DNA of 64,000 nucleotides, from contig JAMWFC010000051.1 in assembly GCA_027475525.1 (NCBI GenBank), positions 2,431,205 to 2,495,204 of the forward strand, read 5' to 3'. Positions within the stretch are counted from its first letter, which is position 1. Each line of letters begins with the position of its first letter. Positions 37,282 through 47,925 of the stretch are shown here, piece by piece. Source of the stretch: Macrolepiota albuminosa. Taxonomy: Eukaryota; Basidiomycota; Agaricomycetes; Agaricales; Agaricaceae. The notes below the pieces were generated by a model, which did not search any database, was not told the DNA's origin, and was given only the letters and a program-made list of their open reading frames with translations. The translations under genes were made by a program, and so were the position numbers.

Positions 37282-39640
37282 CTACCAATCGTCTAAAGAA
37301 GGAAGTTCATCATCGTCTTCTTCAATGTAAAATATCGACCGCGAGGTGGTTTGGAACTTTTCGGCGTACAAACCCGCTTGTACCGGGGAACCAGCTCGAT
37401 AGATACTCTGATAGTTATTACGAATTGTCAAGTCGTCCTCATGGAGTTCATCTGCGTCATACCGCGCAATGCTAAAGTAATGATCATCGTCGTCATCATC
37501 AGGGGTCTCAGGGAGAGGAGATCCGGGCCGAGAATCAGTAACACCCTCGTAGAGATCCACCGTACTAGAACCATATGAAGACTGATCTTCCCAATTATCG
37601 ACTGTGCAGGTGGTGTAAGCGGGGGGAGAACCAGTTTCGTTGATGACTTCAGTGTAGTGAGCTTCTACCACCAGCCGATCACCAAATGCGGCGTCCTGGG
37701 TGTATGGAGTGGTGTTATTTTCGATCAGATGGTAGGGTTGAGGAGGAGGAGAGTTGATGATAATATGAGGCGCGAGGAAAGGACAGGTGGAGTCGAGGAT
37801 TGTCGCTCCGAGTATCCGGCGATTTGCGATCAGGAGAGGCTATTAAGGATATAATTAGATCAGGTGGAGTCGAGGATTGTCGCTCCGAGTATCCGGCGAT
37901 TTGCGATCAGGAGAGGCTATTAAGGATATAATTAGATGGTCTCCACTGGTATTTGGAGATGTACAGATACCTCTGCTGGATCTGTCCACGTGAAGGCTGG
38001 TTCGAGGTCAGTAAGAAATTTGGTTGGGAATCGTAAGCTTTCGGAGCACACGTGCAATGTCAGACGCGACAAAGAACTAAGAAAGATCATCAAGTTAGGG
38101 GCTAAACATCGGAAGCTTAACTTACAGTAGCTTTGCATAACGTTTTTGGATAGTCACCATCTCATCACCAAGATCATGTACATGTGACATGGTAGAGCTC
38201 CAGTAAAGTATGAACATAGAATCTCGTCTGGGAATGTTCGTGTATAAAATCTCTGAATATTGAGGTGCCGGAGACGGGCCTGAGCAGGCTAAATGCGATA
38301 GGCGAATCCTGCGCGGTGTTACATGGTATTGGATCGGTTTGAGTTTCCAAGAGGGGTTGATAAGGGTGAGGTTGGGGAACTGGCATTTGGCCAATAGAGT
38401 AGTCTGAAGGGGGCACACAAAGATAATATGACCACTGCGGATAGATACGATTTTGCCACAAGGTATATTCCTCTTCCCAAGTTTCTTCAGCTGGAGTAAT
38501 GACGATATGGGGGGCGATGTGGGGACACATGGAGTCGAGGACTAAGTTAAGCCGGTTATAGGAGAAGAGCCGAAGTGTTTCCTAGGGGTGTCTCAATGAA
38601 TATGCTGTCACAATCAGATGACATGAGTCCTCACGTTGTCGCGCGCGTCGTCCCACTCCATGTTCTCCTTCCAAGGCGTAGCCAAGGGAGAATTCTGAAC
38701 ACACATGTATTAATCTTTGGAATGCCGTTGAAGAGCTTGACTCACTACGTCCATCGTTTTATGCATGTCTCTCGGTGAAACTTCCATTGTCATTGACTCT
38801 GAAGGAACATACTTTGTTCGACGTGATCTTGTGAACATCAAATTTGAGAGAAATAGAGTCAAGGGTACCTCAAAATTATAGGAACATACTTTGTTCGACG
38901 TGATCTTGTGAACATCAAATTTGAGAGAAATAGAGTCAAGGGTACCTCAAAATTATCTGCCCGTCTTCCAAAATTTCTTTTTCTCCCTGCTGAACAAACG
39001 CCGACTTCAGAACGTTGGTAGCAGTCTCAAATGTGGTTGTTAGAAAGGTGTCATCAACCGAAAAATTTGACGCGTTTAATGGTGACGCGATGCACGTGAT
39101 GGCTTTTGATCGGCGACGGCGGTTGACTTGGAATGTTGTGCCACCAAGGTCATGCGACATGAATGAGGAGCGCTCAGCTGTGTATAGGTCGGAAGACGGA
39201 TGATTATCCATACACATAGCATGAAACTCAGTTATCATCTTATGAAAGTTTGATCAGCAATCGATTATGATAATCGCAGCGGGCTGTGTGGCGCACGGTG
39301 GAACGTTCGATGAGTATAAGTCAACTATGAATCCGGGTGCAGACGTTTCAGAGCCTTTAGAACCACTGAGGAGCCAAATCTGTGTTTGTGTGTTGTAGAT
39401 GGCAGTCAAAATCAGGCCGGGGTCAGAGGCAGTTTGAATCTGATATCGGATCGGGATATTGAACTCGAAGCCGGTCCTGCCAGTTTAGACGAGTAGGATA
39501 GATGATTGACAGCTGTGAATGGCACAGGAAGGTTTCCAGAAGGTGTATGTAATGACAAAGCTTTTATAATGAGTTTGATGACTATGTTTTGCAATTATCA
39601 GAGCATTGATATCGGGTGGCACAACAATGAGCAGTAACCC
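37282..39640 (-). CDS. Uncharacterised gene or two tandem paralogues with a repeated APHI motif
   Basis: Boundaries are approximate. The 3' exon (37671-37282 and upstream to about 37850) reads ATILDSTCPFLAPHIIINSP then HYTEVINETGSPPAYTTC and a very acidic end (ETPDDDDDDHYFSIARYDAD, YIEEDDDELPSLDDW). About 700 bp upstream, 38560-38174, a second exon reads RLNLVLDSMCPHIAPHIVIT then WEEEYTLWQNRIYPQW. The shared L-D-S-x-C-P-x-x-A-P-H-I-x-I segment suggests an internal repeat or two tandem related genes. A further exon (39238-38936) has HDLGGTTFQVNRRRRSKAIT and LRYPDSISLKFDVHKI. I know no family for it. Two 77-bp duplications (37784-37937, 38803-38956) lie inside. Confidence 0.45.
37784..37937. 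repeat. 77-bp exact tandem duplication 18
   Basis: Period 77, match exactly 77 bp, over an intron end and the start of the ATILDSTCPF exon of the uncharacterised minus-strand gene. Confidence 0.97.
38803..38956. repeat. 77-bp exact tandem duplication 19
   Basis: Period 77, match exactly 77 bp, in the DSISLKFDVHKITSN exon region of the uncharacterised minus-strand gene. Confidence 0.97.
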
Positions 39641-39850
39641 GGGTTCGGCCACCTTTGACTTGTTTGAATACAATGCAACATCATGGCTGTTGACCGTCGG
39701 CTTTGTTCCATGGCAATAACAAACAATGCACGAGTTATTGTCTTGGTGGCAACCATCACAAGGGCCCCCACAAGGGCTATGCTCTTGGAGTCGTTCAAGT
39801 AAGTAATACTTATAGCCATATTGATAATTTATATATAATACAGCACATGG

Positions 39851-41495
39851 TCAATGGAATTGAGTTAACGTTGAAGCTTTGTTAATCTTTCTTTTCCCCG
39901 TCTTGGCGATGCCCAGTGATCTTGGAGAAATGATCCATAGCGTAGTTCGCATGTGCCAACTGAACATCAGCGTTTGGTTAGGAGTCACTAAAACGAAAGA
40001 GACGGTTACACGCACCCACTGCGCAAAGTCGCGGAAGAAGCTCGGCATGTGCTGCAGGTATGGTGTTAGCGTCACATAAAAGGGTATGCTGATATGCTGG
40101 GAGTCTTGTTCATCCAAAACTGCAATTATACGCTTTACTACAGCTACGGGCTGGATACTGGGGAAAAAGAACTTGGAGAACACAGTATCGGGCATAGAAA
40201 AAGTCTTGAACAAGGGTGTTAAGATGTGTCCAGGCGTAACCAATGTGGTCCGAATTTTGGGACATTTATATCTGAAGTTGTGATGAATACATTGGTCGTT
40301 ATAGATTAAAGGAAGTACTCACTTGACATCGAGTTCGTATCGCAGAGATTCATTTAAAGAGGTCACTGCCGCTTTTGAGGCGCAGTAATCAGCTAAAAGA
40401 AATTGTGAGTAATAACAGCCGAATGAAGTGTCTATTGCGGTACGTACTCAACCTTGGTGTACCGATGTAACCTAAGACGGAGGATACAGTGACCTTCGAA
40501 CAGTCAGAGAAGGAAGTGTAGGGAAGGTAGACATTCCTACAATATGACCAGTCTTCCTCTGTATCATTGCCGGAAGGAACGCCTTTAGAGTCCAAAAATG
40601 GGCTAAAGTATTCACAGAGAAAGTCCTAGCATTTCGGATGAGTAACCGGAGACAGAGGGTAGAATTTGACGGACTGGCGGATATCCGCAGGATCCAAGTC
40701 AAGAATAAGTTTTCCTTGTACGACGCCTGCGTTGTTAACGAGAATTGTTGGCTCGCCGATCTGTGTAGAAGGTATTTAGCTTGGTGAACCAAACGGGTTC
40801 TATGTGCTATGCACCTCTTCAATGACTCTTTTTGACACAGTCTCAACTTCCTCCCACTTGGAAACGTCACACTTGTAATACGTGATGTTATCTGTGCTCA
40901 AAGGAATCAAACAAGATAATTTCCACAGTATAAAAAGTCTTACGGTTTTCAGTAACAATTGGCTTCATGTCGAGGACAACTACAGTGACATTGCGGACCG
41001 CGAGAGTATTGGCTAAGAGCTCGCCAACGCCCGAGGATCCTGTCTAAGTTGAACAACACATAAGTGGAAGCGGAAGAATGACGGACCCCCCGTAATCACA
41101 ACAATTTGTTCACCCCAGTCAAGTTTGGCTGGGCCAAGAAAGAGACTTCGTTGATTTCGATATAGTCTTGAGCACCATTTGATAAACCCTGAGAGAAACT
41201 GAGAATATTTGCGAACATGATACCATTTAATGCAAACTTACAGAATGCTGAGACCAAGGCCCAATAAATGGATGTGTACACAACGATGGGGTTAGTTATT
41301 TTGGTTCCTTGGAAGACATAGAAAACGGGAATGAAGGACAGAAAGAAAGGACCTGAGATTGCTGAGCCTTAGAAAGGTTATTCACCGGTGGAATTCCAAC
41401 TGACCGAAAAGAGTGTGTTCCAGCACTTTTATGAAAATGTCGAAATCTAAGGAGTCGAAGATTGGAGAAACATCCAAAGAACTTTCTGAAGACAT
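39851..41495 (-). CDS. Short-chain dehydrogenase/reductase (SDR, retinol dehydrogenase-like)
   Basis: Classical SDR with a hydrophobic N-terminal segment, as in membrane-bound SDR16C/retinol dehydrogenase-like enzymes; the substrate is unknown. Start at 41495 (MSSESSLDVSPIFDSLDFDI). After a membrane-type stretch (ITNPIVVYTSIYWALVSAF) comes LGPAKLDWGEQIVVITGG and the Rossmann glycine motif, then VGELLANTLAVRNVTVVVLD, TYYKCDVSKWEEVE, the NNAG motif (ILVNNAGVVQGKL), FSVNTLAHFWTLKAFLPAMI, VSSVLGYIGTPRL, the active-site Y-x-x-x-K (DYCASKAAVTSLNESLRYEL) and TTLVTPGHILTPLF. Multi-exon. The 3' end at 39851 is the stop of the last open frame and might be shorter. No duplication inside. Confidence 0.85.
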
Positions 41496-41744
41496 GATGG
41501 GTCTGGAGCGTATGGTTTAGCAAGCGAGCGAGTCTAGCTTTAACTGTTTTATCAGTTAACGTTCTTATGGAAAGAATTGAGTAGTATGCTTGGGAAAACC
41601 TCGTAACAAATGATGGTCGTTTTATGTACTTATATACATGAACACAGAATCAAACGGTGAAACACGGTCTTCCTTCCTGATCGTAACCATGGAGACAGAA
41701 AACCGTGCGAACAGTTTGGAATCGACTGGTATCTTTCTACTACC

Positions 41745-41951
41745 ATGGACGCACCTCTTCATCCTCCTATTCGTCTCCAGCCAGTCTCTTCACGGCCAAT
41801 CAATGCCGAGGACACAAAACGCATTCTTGGAAGATTCATCGATGACCTTCAGGAACGTGGCTTAGTAGCCCAAGGAGGAAATACAGCAATGACTGTTCAG
41901 CTACAGAAAATGCGAGATGCATTACACGAGGAACCGAAGATAAAGGACTAA
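41745..41951 (+). CDS. Small uncharacterised protein, 68 aa
   Basis: Short intronless ORF starting at an ACCATGG-context ATG. The sequence after residue 18 looks helical and well ordered: AEDTKRILGRFIDDLQERG and NTAMTVQLQKMRDALHEEP. I cannot name a family. It is divergent from the SDR gene, 250 bp away. The overlapping ORF in another frame from 41638 has a hydrophobic run but a weaker context and is taken as a shadow. Confidence 0.5.
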   Translation: MDAPLHPPIRLQPVSSRPINAEDTKRILGRFIDDLQERGLVAQGGNTAMTVQLQKMRDALHEEPKIKD

Positions 41952-42489
41952 GTAGTTCGTCAATCGATCTCTTTTATCTTTGAAATGCTGAACGTCATGT
42001 TCAATTAGTTGCCAAGGCAGAACAACCTCAGCGTGTCCAATGAAATAATTCAAAAGTCTCTTTCTGTAGTCTACCCTTTGGCTACCCGAGGACCCAAAGA
42101 AATGATACTCTTAATCATCATTCTGTGTAACCTGCCTTGTCATTGTTGTTCGTCTCAAGCAACCGTCTCGGTATACTCTGCATGATAGAAAAAGAAGGAT
42201 ACAGTTCAACTTAACGCACGCGGTTTATTCAGGCTTTTCTACAGCTGTCCTGCTTTCGTCTTCTGGAAACTGGATCCGTTGTTCATGCGCCAGTAGCGAT
42301 ATTCACAAATATAGTTTCTATGGTGTGCTGAGAGAGATGGTTTGCTTGCAAACTGACAAGCTTGAGATCAATTTAGACATTCTAGCAAAAATGTTGGGGT
42401 CTATAATTATGTCTTCCACCTTATTTCAGCCCTGTCATCTCAACCACTATATAATGTCGTTCGGTTTTTTTTGTCGACGAACGATCTCG
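41952..42489. other. Intergenic region
   Basis: About 540 bp with no convincing ORF or motif. Confidence 0.4.
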
Positions 42490-42514
42490 TCTTATTGCTT
42501 TTCAATTAGATCTG

Positions 42515-44199
42515 CAATGGGAAACGCCGCAGGCGGGTCGTTTGCCGACGTCCAAAACATTCTGCAAGTGTCTGAATGTGACTTAGACTTTAATCCCTTG
42601 TGCTCGTCATCACCTGCCGTTGTCAACAGAACTCTTTGAGTGACGATTTATTTGGTCATATGGTATCAATACGCGAACCTTCAGGACCACAACTAGAAAT
42701 TTTCCTTGTAGCAGATAGGGACTGAGGATAGCCATATATCTGTCCTGGCCCCGGTCTATGACAGGGAATCGTTAAGCGTGAGCATCATTCTTTTTTTTCT
42801 CAGTTGCAATTCAGTAGATCATAATCTCACACAAGTTCGCAGGTTTCCGCATCTTGTACTCAAATGGAGTGTTCCGTGCACGTGTCTTCACAGCCGTGGA
42901 ATAACTCTTCCTTGCTGTTAGGACGAGAACTCCCAGACACATTTAACATCTCTTCAAACCCATCTGACGTGTCCGAACTTGATGCCATTTTTTCCAAGGT
43001 TAATGGGGAAGTTCTTGCTCACCAAGAACAAAACAAGGTATTAATATGCCATGCATATATTCGGGCATGCGGCCAATGACCATGTTTCTTCAGGTTGAAT
43101 CTACATTTGAAGAAAAAGAGCTTGTATTGAGTCGACAATCCGATGGTTCAGAAGCTGAGGGATCAGTGGTAATAATCGACTCTTTTCTCCTTTCATGCGA
43201 CCTGACTTTCGTTTCTTCAGACTATGGCAGAGTAACCTTATCTCCTGCCCAAGTTACACCAAAATCGCTTGAACCCGAGCAGATGGATGGATACCAATGC
43301 GCCGAGGTATCTATGAATCTCACCTCTTCTGTGGAAGTTTTACAGGTTTTCCCAAAGGACGGCGTACATCCTGTTCAGTTGGTTCATGTTCAAGAGTCGC
43401 GTGAGAGTAACGCGTCCTAGGTCATTCTTATCTCGGAGGACCTTCTGTTTCTAGTCACAACATATGCAGATGCATCGAATGTTCGTATCATTTCTATGCT
43501 TAGTTCACGGTCTTGATGTGGCAGCACAGCTTGCTCAACAATATCTGGAACTTACGAAGGAAATCCTCAGCTATGCCAACAAGTATTCAGCCTTAACACA
43601 GTTCGACTACTGTCGCTAAGTCTGTACCATCTTGATAGGCCACATTGGGCCACAGCGTCACTTGAAATTGAAAAGCTGCTCACACGAAGACCTTGCAACG
43701 GTGAAATCGCTGCTTCCAGGAAATCTGCTAAGGCACGGCGTCACCATTAATCATTCGTTTCGAAGTGTTCGTCAAAATAGACATAGCTCGCTCTGCATCA
43801 TGGTTGAGGGATGAACATCGTGAACCTCCGCCACAAAATAAAGGGAATCGCAAAAGTGATTGTCTTATTTCCAGGATTCCTCTGGTAAACGATTATACAT
43901 CTAAAAGCATTGGATACTTGAGGCAGCAACGAAGATACAGATACCTTTATGTTCCAGACCCAAGATTTGTGTTGTGGACTCTCAACACTACCGTGGTCAT
44001 TTCTCCTTCAGGACACTCCGACGTTAGCGCACATCAAGAAATGACAGATAATTGTGGAACGACCGGCGCCAATTTCTGGAAGGACATCCCGAACGACGCA
44101 CCAGATGTGTCCCCTGACGATTCGTATCAGCAGGCACCATTCGAGTCGGGATCGGACCGACCGAGTCGATACGTCATCTCCTCATATTATTGGCCCTAA
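42515..44199 (+). CDS. Uncharacterised multi-exon gene
   Basis: Low certainty. A run of short open exons with plausible GT...AG edges: MGNAAGGSFADVQNILQ from 42515; SVHVSSQPWNNSSLLLGREL and SDVSELDAIFSKVNGEVLAH near 42870-43035; STFEEKELVLSRQSDGSEAE near 43100; LDVAAQLAQQYLELTKEILS near 43510-43580; and a last open stretch to 44199 with GNRKSDCLISRIPLVNDYTS and DDSYQQAPFESGSDRPSRYV. I recognise no domain, and frame relations between exons are not worked out. It may be more than one gene. Confidence 0.3.
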
Positions 44200-44201
44200 T
44201 T

Positions 44202-44355
44202 CGGAACAACACAGGACATCTCGCCGAGTCCACAAATAATAGGTATCTGATTTCAATATGGCTACCTTGAGATACTTGCGGAACAACACAGGACATCTCG
44301 CCGAGTCCACAAATAATAGGTATCTGATTTCAATATGGCTACCTTGAGATACTTG
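44202..44355. repeat. 77-bp exact tandem duplication 20
   Basis: Period 77, match exactly 77 bp; starts just after the end of the uncharacterised plus-strand gene. Confidence 0.97.
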
Positions 44356-44701
44356 ACGACGTTCGATCGGGGAAGTCACAAGATTTTGTCCAGTTTATTA
44401 GTTGGGGCGTTTAAAGTATCTGTAATGCCTTCTGAGCTTTTCACTTGCTAACGTCGAGCAATAGAAAAGCCTGAGGACCCTAGGTAACAGGTTCCGTAGA
44501 TTGACATGTTCGGTTCCCCACAGCAGTAAAACCCGAGTAGATCCAGAGAGGGTTTGCCGAAGAATCCTCGACGCCTAAACTACGCTCTGACGGGTACCCT
44601 TTCCATGATATTCAAATTCAAGCAGTCAACAGACCAGACCACAAGTTGCTGCCGGCACTCCATACTGTTACCCATTCGACTCTAAACTAGATTTGTCTTT
44701 G

Positions 44702-44855
44702 GCTTCACAATCACGAGGAGCTTACATGATTGATAACACTGTTTGCGGTTTAGCTAGTGACTGGTTCCAGTTCAGCAAGCTTCACAATCACGAGGAGCTT
44801 ACATGATTGATAACACTGTTTGCGGTTTAGCTAGTGACTGGTTCCAGTTCAGCAA
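44702..44855. repeat. 77-bp exact tandem duplication 21
   Basis: Period 77, match exactly 77 bp; intergenic. Confidence 0.97.
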
Positions 44856-44912
44856 AGACTGGTTTCCCGAAAGTGCTGCTGATGCGTCGAACACATATGA
44901 TCCCTTGGTACC

Positions 44913-45067
44913 TGCTGCTGATGGTAACGGTGGTCACATAACTCGGAACACAACTGTTAGGGCGAGGACGTCATACGAACCGCTCGACATGCTGCTGATG
45001 GTAACGGTGGTCACATAACTCGGAACACAACTGTTAGGGCGAGGACGTCATACGAACCGCTCGACAT
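44913..45067. repeat. 77-bp exact tandem duplication 22
   Basis: Period 77, match 78 bp; intergenic, 57 bp after the previous tract. Confidence 0.97.
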
Positions 45068-45453
45068 CACGAATTGGTTCGGGAGCACCCGGTCGAGATA
45101 ACTTTCTCGGAAGCGGCCCGAGGTCCGAGGATGAGATAAACTAGAGTGCACTTGGCGTTCGCGGGAAGGTTTACCGACCCAGACGGAAGTGTTTGCTGAT
45201 ACATATGTAATAGAGACCCAGTTTTGTCGAAGAATAGTGAGAGAGGGCGTAAGTGAGGACGGACGTGACTCTTGAGTCTCCTCGAGGCAGCCCCGCCATA
45301 GTCAGCACGGTCCGAGAGATGTGAACCCGGACCGATCGGGTGGCAACTGAAGGCTGAAAAAATCCAATTATCATCAATCATTAATCAACGTCAATCGATA
45401 TTAGCTTCCACCTCTTTTTTCAAAAACTCAAACGATGTTGAACCCCTCTGTAC

Positions 45454-45608
45454 CCTCTGATATGATAATATTGAGAATACCGAAGCCGATCATCAGGAGA
45501 ACAACATCGTTACTCGGCCCGGTCGCCGGTCCTCTGATATGATAATATTGAGAATACCGAAGCCGATCATCAGGAGAACAACATCGTTACTCGGCCCGGT
45601 CGCCGGTC
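45454..45608. repeat. 77-bp exact tandem duplication 23
   Basis: Period 77, match 78 bp; intergenic. Confidence 0.97.
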
Positions 45609-45986
45609 ATTAAGTCCTCGATTGTTGATCCGTCCAATATGTTTTATCGCAGAGCTAAGAAAAGGTTTCATAACACCGACAATCTGGAAAATTTACATTG
45701 TAAGGCATATGATTGAATTAGAACGTTAGTTGCATGCGGAGTTATCGATGGCTTCTACCCTCTTCTAGCGCATACTCAGGGCAGGGTTCAAGTAATAGTA
45801 GAGCTCAAGAAAGATCATCAGCGGAACTAAGCCATGTCGGGGAAAGAGAGAAGGTATGTCTGTAATGTGATTCTACCTGGGGTGGTATCTTTGAAGGTAC
45901 TGCCATGATAGTTTAAAATTTAAAGTTGGACGTTTTCACTGAAGGCATGATTGATTCACTTGGGGCAACACATACTGATTGGGAAC

Positions 45987-46644
45987 TTACGCGGCTTTCC
46001 CAACGACATTACCCGCGGGACTATACAAACAAACATAGTAGGTTGCTGCACCAGTGTGGTGGCCGAGGAGGTCGTTACATGTCGCTCGAGCGCAGCCGAC
46101 CTCAGTCGTCGATTTCCACACAAGCTGCGTGAAGTGGTTAAACGTCGGCTTTGCCGGGTCGTAATGGACTGGAAGCGCCCAACGTCAAATTACATTCGGG
46201 ACGTATACGGACGCGAACAACACACCTTCATCTTTCGCAAACTGCTTGATCGCGGTGGTGATATCGAAAAGGCCGGTTGCGGCAGTATGAAGTTCTCCGT
46301 ACAGGGTTTCATCGAGCTTTCCTTCTGTCAGCTTGAATTCGCAAGCATCAGCCCAAAGTTCCGCTTTTGCGGCGTAGACAGGGTTTCATCGAGCTTTCCT
46401 TCTGTCAGCTTGAATTCGCAAGCATCAGCCCAAAGTTCCGCTTTTGCGGCGTAGAAAGGGACCACGTTAGTGCAGTGGCGTTATGTGTTTTCCGAATAAC
46501 GTTATGAGCATTAAGGAAGGTATTGATCTGGGCTGCAGAACCGCGTCTCAAAAGCGAGTGAGCCGGAGATGCATGGCCGAAGGCATGAACGACCGGAAAT
46601 AGGATAGAGACCGCAAGTAGAAAGTAGGAGGAGAATAATAACAT
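45987..46644 (-). CDS. Secreted CAP-domain (SCP/PR-1-like) protein
   Basis: Starts at the Met at 46644 with a clear signal peptide (MLLFSSYFLLAVSILFPVVH). The CAP domain follows: INTFLNAHNVIRKTHNATAL, TW then AAKAELWADACEFK, YGELHTAATGLFDITTAIKQ, FNHFTQLVWKSTTEVGCARA with the conserved His and H-F-T-Q-x-V-W motif, and the end TYYVCLYSPAGNVVGKAA. CAP proteins are extracellular and often bind sterols; this one's role is unknown. An in-frame upstream Met at 46704 would hide the signal peptide. One intron lies near 46180-46230. A duplication (46301-46455) sits in the domain, and one base is missing at its edge next to 46455 (TWSLF/YAAKAELW). Inferred intact. Confidence 0.88.
46301..46455. repeat. 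77-bp exact tandem duplication 24
   Basis: Period 77, match 78 bp, in the CAP domain. The frame needs one more base at the right edge. Confidence 0.97.
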
Positions 46645-47172
46645 TATAAGGGGAAAAGAGCGTGAGCCTGAGGTCCGAGATAGGAAGAAGAAATTGGTGG
46701 ACAATGATGGATGAGTGATTGATTTTTACGCGATCACTGATAGGAAATGGAGACTTCTACTCGTTAGCAATCTATAAATTTTGGCTGATTTGTTGATAAG
46801 TATCTTTGGCATGGCTTAGGGAGGATATCTCGGTGATCAAAGACAGCACACTTTGGCCTGACTGAAGACTGTGGCAAATCATAATGGCATTCGCCAGATA
46901 AACACAATGAGATTAGTCCTTTTGAGGTAATGTCACTCTTGGAACATGATAATATCTTATTTAGTATCCGGAACAAAGAAATCGTTGATCTTCATGTGTT
47001 TTCCATTCCCATGCATGGAAAGATGAAAAGATGTATCATTTGGGCCTGGGAGGCTGTCAGGCTACGACCTCGGAGCAAATAGCGGTGATGCCAACGGTAA
47101 AGTTTGTGATGTGTGATCATCAAGACTAGGAAGCCATTCAAACTCCAAGTTCATGCTGAGATACAGTAAGTC
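46645..47172. other. Intergenic region
   Basis: About 530 bp upstream of the CAP gene; AT-rich; nothing recognised. Confidence 0.45.
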
Positions 47173-47718
47173 CTAAATGGGACGTATATTGTATTCCTGC
47201 TTGAATGAATCGAGATCTTGCTCTTTGGACTTGTACTGCTCCGTTAGGTTTGCGACAGCTTTGCGTATCTGCCAGACAAGGTTAAACTCAGTTAGCAGAG
47301 GGTGGTGGGCTGAACAGACCCCGTCACGAGTTGTAACCAGTGTAGGGACAACATCTTTAACCGTCCGTTCGACGAGGACACCACCGATCAGGCGGAAGCA
47401 TTTGCGATCGGGCTCTTCCTCTAACGCGTCGTTCAGAGTAGTGAGCACGAGACTACATTGAAAAGGGGATGAGATACTGGCGATGGGAAGAAGACGGTGT
47501 AGACTGGCCTGTGCTCATCGGTCTGTTGCTCGAGTTCTCCTATCTTGCCTGCGAGAGCTTGCAGCTCATTCTGTATGCGGACATAGGATTGCTGAATTTC
47601 TGGCTGATCAATGTATTGAACAAGATGAGGAGACGGGAGTAAGAGGAGGATGCAGACCCTGATCTGTGAGGGCAGGCGCCTTTGCCTTTGACTTTGAAGC
47701 TTGCGATGATGAGGACAT
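47173..47718 (-). CDS. Prefoldin subunit 2
   Basis: Beta-type prefoldin subunit of the hexameric cytosolic chaperone that hands actin and tubulin to CCT. Blocks: N-terminal MSSSSQASKSKAKAPALTDQ, coiled coil IQQSYVRIQNELQALAGKIG then ELEQQTDEH, the central LTTLNDALEEEPDRKCFRLI and GGVLVERTVKDVVPTL, and the second coil IRKAVANLTEQYKSKEQDLD with FKQEYNIRPI at the end. Exons are joined by short introns; the intron after DEHS has a GC-type donor (GCCAGT) as read, which could also be a base error. Divergent from NDUFS8, 189 bp between start codons including one duplicate copy. No duplication inside. Confidence 0.93.
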
Positions 47719-47769
47719 GTTTTGAGTTCCTGCTACTGTGATTGGTCAGATTGTGTGACAAATGTGACC

Positions 47770-47925
47770 CTTACGGTCCCGGGTCACCTCCTCAACCCTT
47801 CGTCGCTGTTGGTAACGTCGACGCTGACCATGTCTTTCGCACGACACTTACGGTCCCGGGTCACCTCCTCAACCCTTCGTCGCTGTTGGTAACGTCGACG
47901 CTGACCATGTCTTTCGCACGACACT
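47770..47925. repeat. 77-bp exact tandem duplication 25
   Basis: Period 77, match 79 bp, covers the start codon of NDUFS8. The frame needs one more base at the right edge so that the leader reads MSFARHLLHRGS. Confidence 0.97.

Larger units (their letters stand above)
44200..45986. other. Gene-poor interval with four clustered 77-bp duplications
   Basis: No gene is supported. Four of the 34 duplications fall within 1.4 kb (44202-45608), the densest cluster in the window. Coding-like fragments (DWFQFSKDWFPESAADASNT at 44830-44900) are short and broken. Confidence 0.5.
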
